Source: Pleodorina starrii (Eukaryota; Chlorophyta; Chlorophyceae; Chlamydomonadales; Volvocaceae). From it: a stretch of DNA of 64,000 nt. Shown here in pieces: positions 58,044 to 64,000 of the stretch. A model generated the notes under the pieces. The model was not told the origin of the DNA. It saw only the letters and a program-made list of their open reading frames with translations, and did no database searches. The stretch covers positions 372,001-436,000 of the forward strand of contig BRXU01000039.1 of NCBI GenBank assembly GCA_030267565.1. Direction: 5' to 3'. Made by a program: the position numbers and the translations under genes. Each line of letters opens with the position of its first letter. Position 1 is the stretch's first letter.

Positions 58044-61000
58044 ATGGCACTTCGGCGCTTATGCCTGTGTTTGTCACCTGCCAGCGATGACAATGCAAAA
58101 GGCGCTATAGCGGCGCAGACAACACGCAGCGCGGATAAGCTGCTGACCACACGCTTGGAAATCAATGCCGGGGCCGACTCCGCAACCAGACCACGCGCGA
58201 CAGAAAATGGTACAGATGCACCATTGGACTCGCCTGAACATCTTATGGAGCAGCCATCTGGAGCTCCCAACACACATATCAACCGTCGCGGCCCATCAAC
58301 AGTCCACAATTGCGACCAGAGCCTGCCACCGAAAAAAACGCCTGCCCAGCAGCCCACCGATTCCATTTCGGAGCACGCAGTGAATTGTGCCCCTCCAGAT
58401 TCACGGCTATCGACCGAGCTTGGGAACTTGGGGATGCTTGACAATCGCCGGACGCCGGGCATCCTTTCCGCGAGCGTCCCAGCACCCTTTGAGCATCGCG
58501 ACCCCACAGCTCGCACCCTCAAAGCCAGAGACTGCGACGGAGGTCCCAGCGAGGCGGACGTCGCCATACGGGCTCTGTCGCAGCTCGTCGGCGCCGAGCA
58601 ATGGTGCGTACCGTAGTTCCCGACCAACTCTATCTTAGCGCTTGCTTCATGATTTGTAAATTGTATGTAATATGTAATTATATTTTTCTTAGTCAAAATT
58701 GTTGTTGTTCTAGTGGGCTCCGGCCCCCTTGGGGCGGTAGAGCCAGCGGGCCAGATGGCCGTGCACTGCTGCGGAGACGACCTACCAGGGCCTTATAATG
58801 CCGCTTCCCTCTCTGGAAATCATCATCTGCCCGCAATCCCTCCTTGCATGACCTGCCTTGCCGTGCCCCACCCATCTACCCAACCCCCGCCCCCACCTTT
58901 ACCCTTCCACAGCACCCTAAACCCGCAAGCCTCCGCTCCGCAACGTTGCACAACAACCACAACAACCTCCAACTCGCCCAAGAGCCTGATCAGCACCACC
59001 ACCGGTGGCGGTGGCGGTGGTGGTGCAGGTGGAGGTGACGGTGACGTTGGCGGTGACGGTGGCGGTGGGGGTGGGGGTTGTGGCATCACCCCCGCAATAA
59101 CGCCCGAGCCCGAGCCCGCCGCGCCCTTACAGTGGCGGCCGCCGTCACTGACATCGCACGCCTCGGCGGCAGCGGCGACGACGACGGCGGCAGTTGCGAA
59201 GGGAGATCGGGGTGCTGACGCCGCCACCGCCGCCGTCAGCGACGACGTCAGTGGTGGTGGTGGTGGTGGCGGCGGAACTGGCGGTGGCGGCGGCGTCAGC
59301 AGTCTGTTGCGGGCCATTGAAATTACTCGGAACCTGTCTCGTCGGGTCGCGACGTCTCGACGGCGCACAGCAGCCAACGCCGAGCCGACGGAACCAGTGG
59401 CAGCGGCCGCGACGGCGACGAGTGTCGTGGACGCTGTTGCGGCGCCGCCGCCGCCACCGCAGGGTCCCGCCGCCACCGCCGTCTCCATTTTCACGACGGA
59501 CGCGGCAATCGCCGGTGACGGTGGCGTCTCGGCGCCGATGCCAGCACCGCTGGCGGCGCCGGCGACGCAGCACAAAGCCACGGCGGCCGCCGCCGCCGTC
59601 GCCGCCGCCGGCGATGGTGGCGCTGCGGCGCTCCCCCCGGCGTACAGCAGCGCGCCATTATTACCCGTGTACAACAGTCGTACAAAGCTGCCGTACCTCG
59701 CATCGCGTCACATGTCGCAGGTGGGTTGGATCCGGATACGGATGCCCGGTGATGCCGCGGATTCTGGATCCGCATAAATCCGTTTATTTTCCGTTACCAC
59801 AGCCCCCGGACTCGCTCACCTCTCGCTACTGCTTGCTGCCCACCCACGCCCCACCACGTCACGCAGATTGCATTTCTGCAGATGCTTCAGGTCGAGGATG
59901 CGTCTGGCGGCAGCGGCGGCGGCGACGGCGATACGGCGGCGGCGGCGCCGCCGCCGCCGCCGCTGCCGCTGCCGCTGCCGCTGCACCCGCCCTATCCGCC
60001 GCCGCAGCAGCTTCCCCTCCTGTGGACCCTCAACCTGGCTGCTCTGTCCCGGGAGATTACGGGGCTGCGGTTGATCGGGCAGGGCGGCGGCGGCGTGGTG
60101 TTCCAGGTGTGTGTATGTACGGCAGGATGTACGGATGTACGGATGTATGGGCACCACAGCCTCACTCGCACGCACACACAGACACAAAACAACATTGGGT
60201 TTTATTATGCCCCCAAGCAACGCACATGAAGGTACCGTAGCTTTGTTGTCGGTTTCCGGCTCGCTCCGTTGCAGCGCTGTTTGCCTACCTACCTACCCAC
60301 ACGCCTACCTACCTACCTACCGACTCACCTACCTACCTACCCACACGCCTACCTACCTACCGTGCACAAATGACGGATCACGAATTGCCGGCGATGGTAT
60401 GCACCCGCGGGTACGAGCGAATGCCGCAACTGAGCTGCGTGTGTTCGTACCTGTACGAATGTACGAATGCCCGCTGCAGGGCGTCTGGCAGGGCGCTCAG
60501 GTTGCTGTCAAGATTTTGCTGAACGACCCGGACTCGGATTCGTCGGACGGGGACGTTTTGGCGCTGGAGGGCGTGGTCAGCAGCGTGGTGAGCGTTTTAG
60601 GGTTTTAGGGTTTTAGGGTTTTACCCGCCGGTTTTAGCCGTAGGATTTCAGCCGCCGGGTCACCGTAATATGGGCGACAAACGACTATCGACACCAGATT
60701 TCTTTAAATGCTTGGGGAGATGCATTGGAGGGTGCGCTTTGGGGATTCCGACGACAGATGCGTTCCTTCGTTGTTTTGTGCGCATCTCCAAATGTACCAT
60801 GCTACCATCCCTCACATGGCCTGCATGCATGCGGTGGCCTGCTTGCCGTACAGGTCAACCACCCGAATGTCGTACATACGTTTGAGTTTCAGTGCGGCCG
60901 CCTGACAGAGGCGGCCTTTGCGGCGGCGGAGTACGACAACTATAACCGACTGGACAGTTTGCTGGAGGATCAGGGCAACCGGGTATGTACGGCAGGTCGG

Positions 61001-63442
61001 CAGCATGTACGGCGGGGCTACCGCAGTGCTGAACATGGTGTCTGGCGTTTGTTACGGCGTTTCTTACAAAACCCAAACCCAAATTCGTACATGTTGTCGG
61101 GACCCCCACGGACCGCCCCCCCAGGAGCTCTTCGAATCCCTGCTCGACACCACCGATATGTACGGCGGCATCAGGGCGTCGTACGGCGGCAGCGGCGCCA
61201 TGCGCCGCGCTGGCCTCAATGCCTCCACCGCCACCACCACCGCCGTCGTCGCCGCCGCTGGGGCGGCCGCCGGGGCGGCAGGAATGGCGGCGGCGACGGC
61301 GCCGTCTCGTCACAACCGTGGACAACGCGGCGGCGGCGGTCCGCAGACCTCCCGTTTTGGCAGCACTGTCGAGGACGCTGCGTCCGCCGGCGGCGCCGCC
61401 GGCGGCGGCGGCGACGGCGGCGGCGACGACGTCGGCGACGGCGGCGGCGACGACGTCGGCGCCGTGACCGCAGCCGGCGGTGCTGACGTGGAATCGGAGG
61501 AAGAGGAGGGGGAGTCGAAGGAGGCGGAGGAGGACGTGAGGGCGCCGCCGCCGCCGCCGCGGAGGAACACCAACACCATTGAGGACAAATGTACGGCAGC
61601 CGATGGCTCGGGCGACGACGACGACGACAAGGACGGCCGCTGCGCCAGTGGCGGCGGCGATGGCGGCGGCGGCGGCCGCCGACGGGCGCTCGTGACGGCG
61701 GCGGCGGCGGCGGGGCGGCTCCGTACCGAGGCCGCCACGCGGAGTGCCGTACAGGCTCAGCAGCAGCAGCAACAACAACAAGAGCAGCCGCAGCAGCCGC
61801 AGCAGCGGGCGGCGGCGGCGGCGTTGGGAGTCGACTTTTCATTCGGAGGAGGTGAGAAGGGAGGGGCAGCTTTGGGGGGGAGTAGGGCCAGGGTACGGTA
61901 GTGTGGGGGCCTTGCCTCAGATCTGGCTCCAGGGGGCCAGCGGCAGAGATTTTGGAGTGGTTTCGGAGTGGGGGAGGTTAAGGAGAAAGCGAAGCGAACG
62001 CGCGGCGATGTTCGACCGACGACATTGCGGTGGAGGTTGGGGTGTGTCGTACACGTGCACAGTACGGCATATCACGACAGGGGGTACGAACATGACGAGG
62101 CCGTCGTGCCGCCTCGGCGTGCTCTCTCTCTCTCTCTCGGGGGCCGCCGCCGATGCAGATGAGATTCTGGGGAGGCGGCCTTTCTTCTCTCTTGAGTCTT
62201 GACAAGGCCGCGAGGTCACGGAGCAAATACGGCAGTTGTTGTACGGCAGCAGTGAATACGGAGTGCGATGGGTTTTCCTCGAGAACTCATCACAGTAGAT
62301 CTCGGTGGCCCTTTGAGTGTTGGCGCAGACAGTCCCATGGGTCAGTAGATACCGTACGGTAGTTGGTCAGTGGTCGTACCTTTTGAGCTGCGTTTCGCAT
62401 CGCTTGCAAGGACATGTGATGCAGTACGGCATGTTTTCCATGTACGGTGCCGCGCAGGGTTTCGGAGACCCGGAGTGTGGCAGCTGCCGCGGCTGGACTG
62501 TACGACAAGCGCTGCAGCACCTGAAGGCCCGGCCGGGAATGAACATGACGTACATTATCATGGTACGGAAAGCCGGGCTGGGACATGTCGGATTTTCTTG
62601 TCCTGTCGTACCACTGCATACCAGCTCGTACCAGTTCTGCCCTTCTTACATTGAATGAGGCATAGAAATGCAAAACGCAACAGGTAGGCAACCCAAGGCT
62701 GAGACCCGCATTCTTCACGCGAGTGATGGCGGTGCCACACCTACATGTTACAAAGCTGGCTAATGTGCCGTACTCTGTACGACTGCACGGCTATCGTACA
62801 GGAGTACTGCGACCGCGGCTCGCTGCTCGTGGCCATCAGGCGCGGCATTTTTCGAATGGACGAAGCCGGCCCCGCCGGCCGCGCCGCCGCCGCCACTGTT
62901 GCCGTACCGGCGTCAACGTCATCACCCAACGCGGCACCGGCGGCGGCGGCTCCCGCCAGGTTCACTCGCCGTATTGTACTGCGCGCCATACTCCGTACGG
63001 CCCGTGATATTGCGCAGGTGCGTGGGGGCGTGTGTGTTTGTTGGCGGCGGATGAGAGCGTGTGGTTGCGACAGACGCCTGTTGGAATGTACGGCCCGCTG
63101 TCGGCTGTGTAAAGTCTGCCAAAAGAGTCGAGAGCAACACACCTGGATGGGGACTTGTCCCAATTTGAACACCATTTTGGGGGATATTGGTTTGCCACTA
63201 CCGCCCCTCGTGGCCCTGAGGAAGTGGCCCAGACCCGACCCGCTCCACCCCCTGCTTACCCCGCGCTCCTTTCCCTTCCCCCTGCCCCCTCCCCAATACA
63301 CATACGCACACACACACAGTGCTTAGGCGGTCTTTCCGTCGGGGCTGGGTTAGCAGCCCCTGGCCAGCGTCAGGGCCCGGTCAGATACTGTAACGACACA
63401 CACACACACATACGCACACACATACGCACACATACACACATA

Positions 63443-63489
<47 letters not shown>

Positions 63490-64000
63490 CCCCACCCCAC
63501 CCCACCGCAGGGCATGTGCCACCTTCACGCCAACGGCATCATCCACGGAGACCTCAAGCCCGGCAATGTGCTGCTGAGGGGGTGCAGGAGCGACAGGAGG
63601 GGATTCGTGGCGATGGTGGCGGATTTCGGGCTCAGCAAGGTACGGCTGCCGTACATGTCGTACACGTTGCATGCTTGCAGTACACAGTGTACGCGTTGTA
63701 CGTCGATGCTGCCAAAAAGCGGTATTGGCTCTTAGGATGATGTGATGGGGACTCTTTTGTGGATCCGTCCAGAAGCAAAAGTGCCTGTCGTACAAGTACG
63801 GATTTACAATCTGCCGTACACATGCATCACTACAGGTCACACGTGGTGACAAGCCGTTGGAGCTCAACCACTGGTCAACGGTCACCGTTATGGCTCCGGA
63901 GGTCATTATGGGGCGCTGGCTCAAGGCATCAGGTGTGTGCGGGGGAGGGGGAGGGGGGTGAGGGAGGGAAGGGGTTGGGCACGGTGTTCGTGCCATGTAC
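58044..64000 (+). CDS. TKL-like serine/threonine protein kinase, C-terminus outside the window
   Basis: Exons: 58044-58603, 58913-59720, 59867-60106, 60480-60587, 60854-60982, 61125-61851, about 62411-62562, 62802-63017, 63511-63639, 63836-63932, then beyond the window. Splice phases agree; the 62411 acceptor is the weakest call. About 540 low-complexity residues precede the kinase domain. Kinase motifs in order: glycine loop LIGQGGGGVVFQG, VAVKILL (catalytic Lys), LEGVVSSVVNHPNVVHTFEF, hinge YIIMEYCDRGSL, catalytic loop IIHGDLKPGNVLL, ADFGLSK, and VMAPEV. HGD in place of HRD makes it a non-RD kinase. A 242-residue acidic, Gly- and Gln-rich insert (exon 61125-61851) sits inside the N-lobe, before the hinge. 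The start ATG opens MALRRLCLCL; an upstream in-frame ATG at 57945 is possible. The substrate is unknown. Confidence 0.85.
60592..60623 (+). repeat. Interstitial telomere-like TTTTAGGG tract
   Basis: Three and a half TTTTAGGG units (the Chlamydomonas telomere unit) start 5 nt after the splice donor of kinase exon 4 (gtgagcg). Confidence 0.85.
63319..63395 (+). mobile_element. LINE 3'-end stub, copy 4
   Basis: 77 bp matching the last 77 bp of the LINE, ending tactgtaacg, in the kinase intron 63018-63510, sense to the gene. CA repeat flanks it on both sides (63298-63318 and 63396-63484). Confidence 0.9.

Overview
The window is nuclear DNA of a green alga of the volvocine/Chlamydomonas type. The signs are GC-rich, many-intron genes with Ala/Gly/Gln/Ser runs in the proteins, introns full of (GT)n/(CA)n, TGTAA-type poly(A) signals, plant-type chloroplast proteins (a PAA2-like copper pump and peroxiredoxin Q) and telomere-like TTTTAGGG and TTTAGGG motifs. 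The species cannot be fixed from this alone. All multi-exon models were built by hand from splice sites and reading-frame phase; the well conserved ones close exactly in frame.

Layout, left to right: (1) 1-5513, minus: low-complexity protein with two KWSPF motifs, C-terminus outside the window. (2) 6253-16441, plus: chloroplast Cu(I) P1B-ATPase, PAA2/HMA8-like, 14 exons, 1063 aa, with LINE retrotransposon copies in its third intron. (3) 19682-22000, minus: plastid peroxiredoxin Q, 6 exons, 193 aa. (4) 23654-28968, plus: GT8 glycosyltransferase with a multi-pass C-terminus, like plant inositol-phosphorylceramide glucuronosyltransferase, 8 exons, 553 aa. (5) 30974-36577, minus: RNF115/126-type zinc-ribbon plus RING-H2 ubiquitin ligase with a very long disordered tail. 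(6) 38255-38485, plus: intronless 76-aa OST5/TMEM258 subunit of oligosaccharyltransferase. (7) 42835-47788, minus: protein combining an HRDC domain with a C-terminal J domain. (8) 50177-57212, plus: alpha/beta hydrolase, 10 exons including a 23-nt microexon, with another LINE copy in intron 3. (9) 58044-64000, plus: TKL-like protein kinase, cut by the window end, with a 77-bp LINE stub in an intron.

The genes form divergent pairs (1/2, 3/4, 5/6, 7/8) separated by AT-richer spacers, alternating with convergent pairs; gene 9 follows gene 8 in the same direction. They do not form one pathway. Genes 2 and 3 are plastid copper and redox functions; genes 4 and 6 act in the secretory pathway.

The most unusual content is in the introns. 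A LINE family is present four times, always beside TG/CA microsatellite, and two large copies are nearly identical. A short pyrimidine-rich repeat recurs in introns of several genes in the sense orientation. Other introns hold minisatellites (one derived from its own exon), paired (GT)n/(CA)n tracts and interstitial telomere-like repeats.
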